Origin: Anaspis maculata
Taxonomy: Eukaryota > Arthropoda > Insecta > Coleoptera > Scraptiidae
Assembly: GCA_949128115.1 (NCBI GenBank)
Contig: OX421965.1
Location: 56,724,012-56,788,011 of the forward strand
Length of the DNA stretch: 64,000 nucleotides
Direction: 5' to 3'
Shown: in pieces, positions 54,346-64,000 of the stretch
How positions within the stretch are numbered: position 1 is the first letter of the stretch
How the letters are laid out: each line of letters opens with the position of its first letter
The notes under the pieces: model-generated
Database searches by the model: none
What the model saw: only the letters and a program-made list of their open reading frames with translations
What the model was told of the DNA's origin: nothing
Program-made: the position numbers and the translations under genes

Positions 54346-54599
54346 AGAGGGAGTTTATGGCAAAATGTCAATAGTGTTGAAGCCACCCGCATTTGGCGGG
54401 CCGAAAATAATCCGGAGAAAAATAATTCAAAGCCATGAAATCGAGGTATAAGTATGTGAATATTCAGAGTCAAGGCATCATTAAAAGGTGTCGCTAGCTA
54501 TTCAAGTCCTTCGTGTAAATCCCGCGAAGTTCTACAACATAATTTACTTGCTCCTCATCGAATTCAGATGCTCGGCGTCCGATGAGATCGTGAAAAGAA

Positions 54600-56030
54600 G
54601 TGCGCACTAAGTAACGCACCCGCGCTTCAACAACCGGCTAGTGTGCTGGCGTACTCCTGCTCCTGCTGCCTCGGACTCGGTCACCCGCTACCCGCTGGCC
54701 AGCCACGTCGCCGACTCGCCGGCACCGCACTCCGGTGCGCTCTGTATCAAATTACCTATCGGAATTTTTACAGCTATACAGCGTTCGCGATCGTTTTGGA
54801 TGCAATAAAATATTCCAAATTGCTGGGAATGGAGGATATCACCGGAGATTGACCGTGGTACCTGGACCAATCCTCCTGGGCTGCCGTCCGCTCCCGACTT
54901 GTCACGTCCGCTGCCGAGTGCTTCTGCGGGTCTGTCAGCGAAGAGTTTTAGTCCCATTCGAGGAAGCTGAGTTAGAACCCGTTTATGTTACGTCGCGACC
55001 CTCCTAGAAGCCGAAGCGTCGAAGCCCCAATGATGAGTCCCAGCCCACTAGGAAAATGACGAGTCGATTCCCTGGCTGATGTGTCTCAAAGGCCCCCTGG
55101 AGAAAGTCGAGTTGGAACCCTTCGGAGACGTGTTTTGGTCCCCTTGGGGGCACGTTGAGTCGAGAACCCTCCAGGTTGAGTTTTGACCCTCCGAGAGACT
55201 GATGAGTTGCTTCCCCCGTTGAGTTGCAACCCGTCTCTAGGATGTCGTGTCAGAGCCCTTGGACGTTGAGTCTTGATCCGCCTCCAGGTGTAGAGTCAGA
55301 GCCCTCCGACGATGAGTTCCAGCCCTTCGCCAGGTCGATGTGCCAAGGCCCTTCCGGTGTTGAGTTTCGACCCTTCTCCAAGTCGTAGAGTTGGGACCCG
55401 TTGACGAAGTGTTTCGAACCCCCTCCAGGATGCTGAGTCGCGTTCCCTCGACGATGAGTTCTAGCCCACCTCGAGGATGTCGAGTTGAAACCCCTAAATG
55501 AACCAGGCCCGATAGAAATGAGGTCTCGGTTTCGGTATCTCGTGTGGCGGAGTGATGACCTCGACGGGCGGGAGGTTAGTCTTGGTGAGTTGGGATAGTT
55601 GCTTACGGCTAGGCTTGGTCGTGAAAAATGTATGATGGGGCGCACGCGTGCGTTCTGAATCTGCCTGCACGTGCTGGTGTCTGCGCTACTGTCTGCCGTC
55701 AGGTACAGCCACTGTTAAGCCTCGTCCTTTGTTGGATATCTTCATAGAAAGGTATTCGCGCTCTTGGGCCCTCTGGACTTCGCTTTGTGACTGCGGTACT
55801 CAGAGCACCGGACCTAGTGGGTTAGATCTGGAAACTCGTGGGTGAGCTTCCTCTGCGTTTCTGAAGCTCCTAGTTGTTCGGAAAATGTAAATTTTGAGAA
55901 CTACGTGAAAAATCAAGTAATTGAAATAAAAAATAGAATCGCGTTTGTATCGGGGTTCGGACCCTGCCGTAGGGTCGCAATTGTTGGTCGGATTGATGGA
56001 CACCCCCCCCCCCCTCCTTGAAACTAATAA
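54600..56030. other. GC-rich block with degenerate GAGTT-AACCC tandem motif, possibly LTR-derived
   Basis: Base composition changes sharply to GC-rich. From about 54990 to 55500 a motif of roughly 40-60 bases containing GTTGAGT and ACCCT/ACCCC recurs irregularly. TGTTACGTCGCGACCC near 54986 could be an LTR start, and GTAGGGTCGCAATTG near 55971 a matching end. An 8- to 10-base C run is at 56002. I cannot define target duplications or a primer site. Frames across it look like shadows of the repeat. Confidence 0.4.
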
Positions 56031-57430
56031 TTTTGTTTTAGCGCCACGACAATTCCGGATATTTCCATGTAGAGCTTGTCCCGGGAATGAGAACGTTCTT
56101 ATTCGAAACTGATGAATTCATGCCGGTACCCAGCGACGCCACCGTTGAGATAGGGACTTTGTAAAAATGAATTGTTATTAGGGCTCGATCAGGAATAGTG
56201 TAGACGGCGATCATTTCGTGTTAGGGCAAAGATTATTTCGACGCCTCTTCGCATCGGCTTTTCGGCGAACACCCTGTATAGCCAATTCTCTGCGTTTTGT
56301 TTCTCCTGGCTGCGGCCTTCTCTCACAAACTGCTAAATAACAACGAACTAGCGCGTATACGGGGCGTGCTTAAAAACGTTCTCCACATTAAATTAGTACC
56401 TTGATTTGAGTAAATTGTTTCGCGTACACCATCGTTTCGAAAGTTTTTGGAAGGGCGAAATTGTGTTCAACATTTCCGGTTATAGGCACTTTCGATCACG
56501 GGAATCTTTCTGAGCGTTGGAGGCAATTCACGGCGAAAACAGGTTTAAAGCCCCCACAAAGGCAGCCATATCCAATCCTTTCCAAACGGGCAAAAGAGAA
56601 CCATAGCCCAAAAAGAGCGTTAGCCTTTGAAAAGAGGCTCCTCCACAAAAAGGGGGCCACCGCACACACCGGCCCACAAATCTTATATTGCATTCGTGGT
56701 CGAAGTCACTCTTCTCTTTGCAGTGTCTAGAAGCCGGGCCTAACCCTAACATAACCTCTAACACTAACATAAATGTTGGATCTGATTTAACCACAAAAGG
56801 AACTTTGAACCGCGAAAGCCAGTCAGAAGTAAATGTCGGTCAAGGTGTAGAGTCAGGTGTTCGTCGGAAGGTTGGGGTGTTGGGACGTCTGAAATAATTA
56901 GGGGAAAGGTATCTCTTCGGGAATAGGTTAGATCTTTGAGATAATTTAGCCTGCTTGGTGATGGTAGGACTAGGTATAGGAGCGAGCCATTATTTAAACA
57001 TTTTGAATTGTACATAGAGGTTAATAGATTGATGTTATGTTAAAATTTTATACTGTGTCTTATTGTGTTCAAACTCGTAGTCAGACCTATCTCAACAATC
57101 TCGAGAGCTCTATAATCGAACAACAAGAAGAGAGGCACAACGGGATGTCGTCCTGATACTAGATGATCATCGGCCAAGCGGTTCCAAAAGCGGGAAAAGT
57201 GAATTAATTCAAATAAGTTGAATTAAATGCCAGTATAATGGGTTGCCTACCCATTCAGGGGTACAAGACGATAGCTGGGGTCGTTTCAGTGTCATTGTCA
57301 TCTGTCAAGTTTCATTCATGTCGGAGTCAACGTCAACCGGAATAACCTGCTAACCTCACTAAATACCATCATTTTCACGTGTTTTGTTCACATACTGGTT
57401 TATTCGGCGTTTACGAGATCGAGATTGTTA
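56031..57430. other. Possible gag-like fragment and flanks
   Basis: The frame 56461-56730 (+) includes FDHGNLSERWRQFTAKTGL, faintly like the start of insect Gypsy gag proteins (GN-SE-W--F). The rest of the frame has no similarity I can name. If the block at 54600-56030 is an LTR, this would be in the right place for gag. The region from 56900 to 57430 shows no gene. Confidence 0.25.
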
Positions 57431-57448
57431 TTTCTAATCATTCTAACA

Positions 57449-57511
57449 ATGCCTTACACCTGTTTATGTGATGTGCCCCAATGCAATTCGCTAACAAACG
57501 TCAAAACATAA
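57449..57511 (+). other. Possible start of a THAP-type zinc finger, truncated
   Basis: An ATG near 57449 opens a 20-codon frame, MPYTCLCDVPQCNSLTNVKT, ending in TAA. The C-x-x-x-C-like spacing and VPQCNS resemble the opening of THAP domains, but nothing follows. It could be a first exon whose splice site I cannot see, or a fossil. Confidence 0.2.
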
Positions 57512-57559
57512 CTCTCGATCCTTGCGCTGCCTGCCGGTTATCAGGTGAACGCATTTCAT

Positions 57560-57644
57560 GCAATCACTTTATAGGATGGCCAGTTGCTTAGTTACTATCA
57601 GAGTGATAAAGTTATCGCGTTGATAAAAGTTTGGTGGAACCCGA
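57560..57644. mobile_element. Half copy of the CCTCGGGTTCCACC element
   Basis: GGATGGCCAGTTGCTTAGTT, CTATCAGAGTGATAAAGTTA and the end GGTGGAACCCGAGG match the 24941-25081 element in inverted orientation. The opposite end is lost. Confidence 0.8.
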
Positions 57645-57774
57645 GGTGAGTGGTCCATTTTTCAGCGTGTGTAACTTTTTTAGAAACAATTATTATTGTA
57701 CATTGTTTTAATTATATTTTTGGAAACCTGCCATCAATATCTTGAAACGGTTCTTGATATGTATGTCTCTTGTA

Positions 57775-59655
57775 CAGGGTGTTCACGACGTTCACGAATA
57801 CATTATACGAACCCTGGAGGCTTCTCATTGAACTTAATTTCAAAAGTGAAAAACGATTCTCACATAATTTTGTTCGTAAGTTTCGAATCAATCCACTAAA
57901 ATTTTCTGTGACATACCGCTTACAGGGTGCAACATAATTTTTTTTTCAAATTGGACACCCGTATTCCAGTATCGGAATTTATTCCGTTTTTCATTCTGAT
58001 CATAAATTTATGTCATACTTGATAGGTTATACAAAAATGTGAAAATGTGTTATCAAAAAAATAGATTGAAAAAACTGTTGAAATTTTAAGAAATATGAAA
58101 AAAATAATTGGGATCGACCGATACCGATATAGCATATCGGTATATCGGTATATCGGCCTATTTTCGGATTATATCGGTATCGGCCGAGGCCGATATTTGG
58201 CCGATATGCCACCAATATTTAAATGTGTAGAACGCTTCTTGAAACACTTGGAAAACATGTAATTCGAATGATCTTGAAACATGTAACACTCAAAAATCAT
58301 AACAAATTAGTATTCTTCGTTTTAAACTACATACTTACAAAATTCAGAAATCAGAACAAAAAAAAAATCGAGATATTGTATTCATTAATTCACAAATGTC
58401 GAACTATAAAAATGAATTCTGCAAATAAAAAAAATAGCAATAAAATGGAGATTATCCAGAATGTTTGTGATAGAACTCATTGGAGACCGAATTGGAGACT
58501 AAAACATCGAAAAACCTTCCGCCGATATGGGAAAAGTCCTTTATTTGATACATTTAGGGTATGGTATAAATATACAGCGTGGTGATGAAGTCCTGCACAA
58601 AACTCATATTTCCGTTGATGATTTCTCGATTTTTTTAGAAATAACCTGAAACAGGGCGATTTTGTTCTCATTCAACCCACTTAACTGTGTGAAAAATCAC
58701 GTTTTTCGTTTGCTGTTTGTGAGTCAAGATGACGTCATCAATTTTACCTCAATGACAACCCCATAAATTTTTCTTATAAAATTGATAGCTTTGGTTCTTC
58801 TTCAAACAACAGTGTGAAAATTGTCTCTTGTAAATTGTATGTCTTGGATTCGGTCTTGGATTAAAATTTTTTTGAATAAAATGCACACAAAGTTTGAAAA
58901 CGTGATATTTATCATTACAAAAAAAAAGTTTCTTTATACAGTAAGTATTGTGGATTGGATAAAAACAAAATCGACCTGTTTCAGGATTTAAAAAAAAAAC
59001 CTCAACGGAAATATGAATTTAATGCAGGACTTTATCACCTTTATCACACTGTATATTGACTTGTGCGACGTATTTTATACTAAAGAATCCGAAATAAACA
59101 GTAATTGAAAAATGAAAAATTTGAGGCCGATATATCGGTGCTGGCCGATATGGATATCGCATATATCGGTATCGGCCGATATGGATATCGCATATATCGG
59201 TATCGGCCGATAATCGGTATCGGCCAAAAAATCCATATCGGTCGATCCCTAGAATTTTTTTTTTTAAAGTTTGTCTGTTAAAGTTGAGTTGAGTGAAGTT
59301 TCAAACTACAATCAAATCCATTTATCCAAAATGAATGCAAATTCACCGAGTTTCTTTCGGAGAAAAATCTTTTTTCGATATTTTTCAAAGCTTCATTGAT
59401 TTTTTCACATGTGTTTTCTTGACTGATCTATGAAGTTTTATATCTATTTATGATCAGAATGAGAAGTGGGATCGATTCACATATTAAAATACAGGTGTCC
59501 AATTTGAGAAAAATTTTCGATGTTATATATCACAGAAAATTTTTGTGGACAGATTCGAAGCCTACGGAATAAAATTGTATAAGAATCATTTTCCATTTTT
59601 AAAATTATGTTTGAGGGGACGTCTCCAGGGAAAGGGGTATAATTTATACGTGAAC
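57775..59655. mobile_element. 1.9-kb foldback with nested elements
   Basis: GTACAGGGTGTTCACGACGT at 57774 corresponds to ACGTGAACCAGGGTGTC-like sequence near 59648. A second layer with CAGGGTGCAACATAA near 57926 and the mirrored AATTGGACACC / GGTGTCCAATT pair (57951, 59494) lies inside. Arms such as TTCTGATCATAAATTTATG and TTATGATCAGAATGAG confirm the mirror. It encloses the hAT-like element at 58110-59249. Confidence 0.75.
58110..59249. mobile_element. hAT-like element with TATCGG subterminal arrays
   Basis: The ends GGGATCGACCGATA and CGGTCGATCCC are inverted repeats. Directly inside each are dense TATCGG and its complement: TATCGGTATATCGGTATATC on the left and TATCGGTATCGGCCGATAT repeated on the right. 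Such subterminal arrays are typical of hAT elements, but I could not find a convincing 8-bp target duplication. It holds no transposase; its middle is another CAGxGTG palindrome (about 58573-59053, TGGTGATGAAGTCCTGCA and mirror). Confidence 0.65.
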
Positions 59656-59745
59656 CAGGGTGTCCCAGCTAAAACAATCCAGCGCGATTTTCTCAGAAAA
59701 TATCAAGGCAACAAAAAAATTGTTTCAATTGGGGGGAACCTATAT
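59650..59745 (+). repeat. Fragment with GGGTGTCCCAGCTAAAACAA end
   Basis: This block matches 40978-41060 (minus a few changes) through ATCAAGGCAACAAAAAAA and GGGGGAA. Only one end is present at each location, so the family is known here only from fragments. Confidence 0.65.
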
Positions 59746-59884
59746 TTGTAATCAACGGTTCAAGAGGAAGAGTTTAAGACCATCACCGCCACTATAGCAT
59801 GAATTCTCGAGAAATCTCATTTTGAAATTTTTTTGTCACATCGACATCTTAGTTTTTTGGGTCAAGTTAGGTTCGTTTTTTTTG

Positions 59885-60195
59885 CGGTGGGCGGGTATCC
59901 GTGTAGTCACTGCCAGTACCTCCTTAGCGCCGTCTTAGTAGGCTAAAAGCGACGCTGGGTGATTCCCACACCACCCACCATTTTATGGACGCATCAACAG
60001 CGAGGTTATTAGCACCCTTTTTTCGGTGTCCTTCTCGTTTCACAATTTTTCCCTTGACGGACTGCACGGTGGTACACGCCAAGGTACTAAAGAGCACATG
60101 AAAATTTTCACCTGGCCCAGCCCGGATCCGAACCCACGATCCCTGGAATTGCTTCCAAAGACGGAGTCCGCCGCGCTACCGGCCGGGTTGGGTCA
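59885..60195 (-). repeat. tRNA-derived SINE
   Basis: On the minus strand, GCCGGTAGCGCGGCGGACTC contains an A box and GTGGGTTCGGATCCGGG a B box about 45 bases on. The body runs about 200 bases further (GTCCGTCAAGGGAAAAATTG, ATGCGTCCATAAAATGGTGG) towards 59885. This is the most complete SINE in the window. It differs from the one at 33640. Confidence 0.75.
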
Positions 60196-60199
60196 AGTT

Positions 60200-61655
60200 A
60201 GTGACCATGGAGCTTTTAAGACAATGCCTCTCGCTTCCAGAAGCTCTATCTTAAAAACCATAGGTCGCAGAAAGTTAATTTAAAAACTGTTCTGTAGGGA
60301 ATTTCATTGGTTTCAAAATGACTCCCTCACATCTTTTGATGTCAGATGGCCCAAAATCAAGATATTCGGCAAAAACCGGTGCACTTCCGGATATTCGGTG
60401 CACTTCTTGCTGATGATGGCGACATGACGCCGACATTTCCAAAAGGGGGGAAATTGGTATGTCAAAACCTAAGCCACACAGATCGTTTTAAGCTAGTTTC
60501 CAGCCAGTAAAAAATTATTTCCTTATTGAGCCGATTTTTGCTCCCTGGTGCCTGGGCTGCGCCATCCTCGGAAATTTCTACTTGCGGGTGCATCGCGTCG
60601 AGATGACAGTGCCAGCTGTCACATTATACATAGCATATCTATCAAGGCGTGAAAATCTAGCTTGCATCTTGCATCGTAACCATTCGTGCCAAGACAACAC
60701 ATTTTTTCCATAGCTTGTTCTACTGAAGAAAGCCTTGAAATTGATTTAGTTTCGCTCTAAAACTTTGTAGGTGCCATAAGCCGAAGCCGTAGCCCACCCA
60801 GCTTGTCACTTTATTTTTGCTCTAAAAAGTCATTCTACTGAATCTAAAACTTAAACGGCATAAATTTTTTTTAATACATCGAAACCACAATTCAAGGCTT
60901 TGACAATTTGACATCGTGCAACTTTGTATCGGTTGAAAGTCGGACTTAAAAAGCCTCAAGTTCATATCAAACTTTGGCCGAGATCAGCTGAACCGATCTG
61001 GAAATAAATCGAAGGGCAAAAACCAAGTGACTACAGACATACAGAATTTTTTTTCTCTCAACAGATTTCGACGTTTCAGCATTAAATCCCGAAAAAGCGA
61101 ACAACTTTTTTTTTCGATCTACGATGAGAGGTGAAAATTCACTAGGTATCTAGATAGCTTCAATTTAGAGGTCTTTTGTGAAACCTCTTTGAGCGTATAC
61201 AGAAGACTCACACACAACGAGGCTTCGTCGTGGGAATTGATTTTCCACATTAGATACTTTGTTATGTTTATCGTTTTATCACTTCAATGTTTTGCCACTA
61301 TACTTACTTTTGTGATGGAAATCAGTAAAGACTGTTATCAATATTATGTAGGTATATTATTTTATTATTTACTCAAGTATTGAATCAGCATCAGTCATTA
61401 TAATCATATTGAAACGAGTAGGGGGGACATAGGTCTAAAATCCATTTCTTACTGCTTAGGTTTTCATCTTATCTATGGAAGAACAAGATAAAAACACTGA
61501 CCATCAGGGCCCCAAAAAAGCAAGTGAAATATTCTCAATCACCATTTGACTTCCTTCGGCATCTCATCTACGCATCACAAGCATGTGATTTTTCTTTTTG
61601 TGCGTAAATAGTTTTTGTGTTTGTGAGTGTTTGTGTCGTTAAAATTCTCCAAAAA
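60200..61655. other. Repeat relics upstream of the terminal gene
   Basis: About 60580-60745 is a relative of the element at 6500-7030. About 60760-60842 is a half copy of the ATACACTTTC family. A block at 60918-60960 matches 14355-14400. From 61000 to 61655 there is no repeat I recognise; the promoter of the next gene should lie here. Confidence 0.45.
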
Positions 61656-63963
61656 ATGGAAACTCTGATTTCACAATATTTTGCTTTCCCAAAATTCATT
61701 CCACTTGGTAAGTACTTATTTATACCTAATCTTTTTTTAGAGAAATAAACAGAAATAATGAAGAAGGTACCTACTTACGTTACATCAAATAATTTTGTAA
61801 CATTTTTTTAATGTCTTTTTATACGTATTTGAATGAAATTCCATTGTTTTTCAGTACCACTTGTTCCATTCAAACCCTTGGAAGCAAACAAAGGTCAGTT
61901 GATTCATGCTTTGTTCAGAAATTTACCATTCGGGTCTAGTTTCAAAGCTACAAGGAGGAATATTTCTTTCAAAATTTGATTTTTTCTTTGTATTTTGAAA
62001 ACCGTTCATTTCATGTTTCAGTTCAGTTCATATAGTATCCTCCTGTAGCTTCATCTGAAATGGGAAATTTCTGTCAAGGAATAAGCTCGCTGCGATTGAC
62101 TCCGCAACGCCTTATTTTACTAGTGAAACTCTATCTTAAACCGATTTTTTTTCTAGGCGACAAGAGCTCGATTAGACAATCCTCGGATTCCAATAGTAAG
62201 CTAAATCAAAGTACTCAATGGTGTAGTCAAAAATGATTTCTAGACTTCTTCCTCTTTTTCCTTTTTTCCTTTCTAAAGCTTCAAAAGTTAACCTGAAATC
62301 ACTGCCTTCAGCGGAATGTTTTTCCGCTAAAAGTCTCTTACTCAACCTCATTTAGCCAAATTCTGATAATATCAATGACAGTTTTTTTTTGTTCCATTCA
62401 CAATTGGCTTGGGATCTGGATTCTATTTTGGGGAGTGGGTGGAACACAGTTCCACCTAGCACGTAGGCTTCATTATTGGGCCCATCATTGTTACAATTGG
62501 CTCATACAAGGTGTCTCAAAATTTGTGCATTCGGAGTCCAGTGCAGTACACAGAAATGCTTCAAAAGTACCAGAAAAATGTTGAAGAAATGTAGGTTCTT
62601 CATTTTTCCGGATATAGGATAAAGGGGAAGTTTAAAGGGAGCTCCGTCGAGCCCTTTTAGTTTTGGTATTCCAAAAGATTCAAGTAATCTTTAGGTGGCA
62701 GAATTATGAATAAAAAACATCAACCATTTTATTTATAATAACCAATTGATTATCAATTGATTTTGGAATACCTCTGAATAAAACGTTTTTGATTGCAATT
62801 CTTTGATGAGGACGCAAGAGCAATGTTTTTTTGCGGCTATTAGGCTATAGGCGGGATATTGAATTCCAATCAAGTTCGATTTATTCAAGATTATTTCAAG
62901 ATCACTTGATGCCGGTTTTTCTTTTGGGGCAGTATTCTTAGACAATAAATAAAAAACCGAATTTCTCTGAACAAATTTTCTTGAAAAAATTCCTTTGGTA
63001 ACGAAAACCGGATCTGATCTCTTGCTTGACATCGGTTGAGGAATTGGATGGTTTGGAGACATTTTATCAATTTGGGAGAAAGATAATTTTCGAAGTTTCT
63101 GACTCACCCTGTATAGAAAACAAAAACTAATATTGAATACACATGTAGTGGTTGATATTTTGCACTCATTACTCTGCTTCAGAACATCTGCTTAGATCAT
63201 TTTTGAATAACGAAACTAATGACACATGTTGAGCATTTTTGGGGCAAATTTTAAGATACCCGCCTGCTTAACACTTAGATATACAGAGTATTACACTTTT
63301 CTGTCAATATTTTAGGAGATGGTAGAACATCAAAAAATTAGTGGACTTTCTTGAGAAAAATTACATCAGAAACACATTATAACGGAGATAAAGGTTTTCA
63401 AAGTTTAGTTTTAAAAAAAAATCCAAACCTAATATTCACTGGATTTCGACCAAATAATGTAGTACACAAAGTAAGTTCTGCATACCTATACGCTGGTCAT
63501 ATTGGTTTTTGCCACATTTGTGAAATTTGTAATTTTTTTCAATTTTTATTCAATATTTTCAATTTTTCGTTCTTTTTTTTGCGAAAGCACTCATTTTCTG
63601 ATGCTGTACCATCTCCTGAAATATTGACTGAAAAAAAAACCTGTATACATTGGATGATCAATGGTCATGATATTAATGGTGCGATTCTCTAGAAAAATAA
63701 CATCTCGCATAAACGCTCTGTTATATGCTGTTATTGCCTAGGCAACAGCCAGTGGTCGACAAGAATTTTTCACGTGACAGCGTTTATAGAATGTTATTTT
63801 TACAGATTCGCATCATAGTTTATAAGTGTTGTTTTTATTTTAGCTTCGGTAAAGTTACTTTACGGCGATTTAAGCGACGATGGACCCGATAACGTGTTTG
63901 AAGAAGTAGATGAGGTGCCGAAAACATTCTCTCAGGTTGATGTTGTTACTATGCAGTGCAAGT
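61656..63963 (+). CDS. Unidentified multi-exon gene, 5' part, continues beyond the window
   Basis: Four exons can be chained by good splice signals: 61656-61707, 61855-61893, 62157-62195 and 63844-63963. Every junction is phase 1 and the internal exons are 39, 39 and 120 bases, all multiples of three. The reading begins METLISQYFAFPKFIPL, continues VPLVPFKPLEANK, then GDKSSIRQSSDSN, then SVKLLYGDLSDDGPDNVFEE with VPKTFSQVDVVTMQCK. 83 residues are visible. The N-terminus is hydrophobic but not a clear signal peptide; the last exon is acidic. I recognise no domain. The consistent phase over four exons makes chance unlikely, though the first small exons could be mis-chosen. A strong donor (T|GTAAGG) at 63964 shows that it goes on. 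Confidence 0.55.
61915..62140. mobile_element. TTAAGGACGGTG-family relative, copy 3, inside intron 2 of the terminal gene
   Basis: Its interior (CAAAGCTACAAGGAGGAATA, and GCGATTGACTCCGCAACGCC against the GTTGCGAAATCAATCG of copy 2) relates to copies 1 and 2, but the terminal repeats have decayed. It ends just before the exon at 62157. Confidence 0.5.
62505..63650. repeat. CAGGGTG-type element fragments in the terminal gene's long intron
   Basis: TACAAGGTGTCTCAAAATTT at 62505 starts a block that resembles layer 1 of the 20501 foldback (CAGAAAAATGTTGAA-AA shared). CTCACCCTGTATAG ends another near 63115. A separate palindrome, TATACAGAGTATTACACTTT at about 63281 with its mirror ending near 63645, encloses AGGAGATGGTA and TACCATCTCCT arms. 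Confidence 0.6.
63677..63815. mobile_element. MITE-like element with GCGATTCTCTGAAAAAT ends, copy 2
   Basis: GGTGCGATTCTCTAGAAAAA at the left and ACAGATTCGCATCATAG at the right are inverted repeats. CATAAACGCTCTGTTATATG and AGCGTTTATAGAATGTTATT pair inside. It is the partner of 50308-50450 and lies about 30 bp before the last visible exon. Confidence 0.8.
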
Positions 63964-64000
63964 GTAAGGAAATATTTTTTTGTTCCTGCAAAATTCAAGA

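Noticed and set aside
55250..55645. 131-codon Ser/Arg-rich minus-strand protein
   Set aside because: It follows the degenerate tandem repeat; periodicity explains the open frame and there is no homology.
60105..60190. tRNA gene on the minus strand
   Set aside because: Same reason: tRNA-like head of a SINE without a paired acceptor stem.
62733..63107. 124-codon minus-strand frame (MSQKLRKLSF) as a nested gene
   Set aside because: It starts at a CAGGGTG-type element edge and lies within repeat sequence; no family resemblance.

Overview
The window is eukaryotic nuclear DNA, most likely from an insect. It is AT-rich, has short GT-AG introns of about 50-60 bp next to multi-kilobase repeat-filled ones, and carries housekeeping genes whose products resemble insect orthologues. 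The order cannot be fixed from sequence alone; a beetle is my best guess, held weakly.

Region by region: POMP (+, 221-777) and RASSF8 (+, 1218-12251) lie head to tail. An ING-family PHD-finger gene (-, 26349-15526) follows and faces LYPLAL1 (+, 26799-27602) across a 449-bp head-to-head promoter. mRpL23 (+, 27865-33169) holds a complete four-exon aldo-keto reductase gene (-, 29740-28223) antisense inside its large intron. An FGGY carbohydrate kinase gene (-, 38584-33247) converges on mRpL23 with 77 bp between the stop codons. PEX16 (-, 47444-46299) stands alone. A multi-exon gene of unknown function starts at 61656 and runs off the right edge. I rebuilt the exons by hand; reading phase is conserved across every junction.

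The rest is mostly mobile DNA. The dominant type is a foldback element: two long inverted arms ending in TACAGGGTG or a close variant, consistent with TA target duplications and Tc1/mariner-type movement. Several are nested inside each other. One carries degenerate transposase remnants with DD41D-like spacing. Two very large hairpins, 4.2 and 4.9 kb, sit in a single ING intron. Other repeats are several short inverted-repeat (MITE-like) families, tRNA-derived SINE-like elements, an internally deleted mariner, a hAT-like element with TATCGG-rich ends, a GC-rich LTR-like block and tetranucleotide and 118-bp tandem arrays. A 156-bp insertion with a 13-bp target duplication carries a near-perfect hammerhead ribozyme; it is the most distinctive find.

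The genes do not form a pathway (proteasome assembly, junction signalling, chromatin reading, deacylation, mitochondrial translation, redox and sugar metabolism, peroxisome biogenesis). The arrangement is ordinary insect gene order inflated by repeats.
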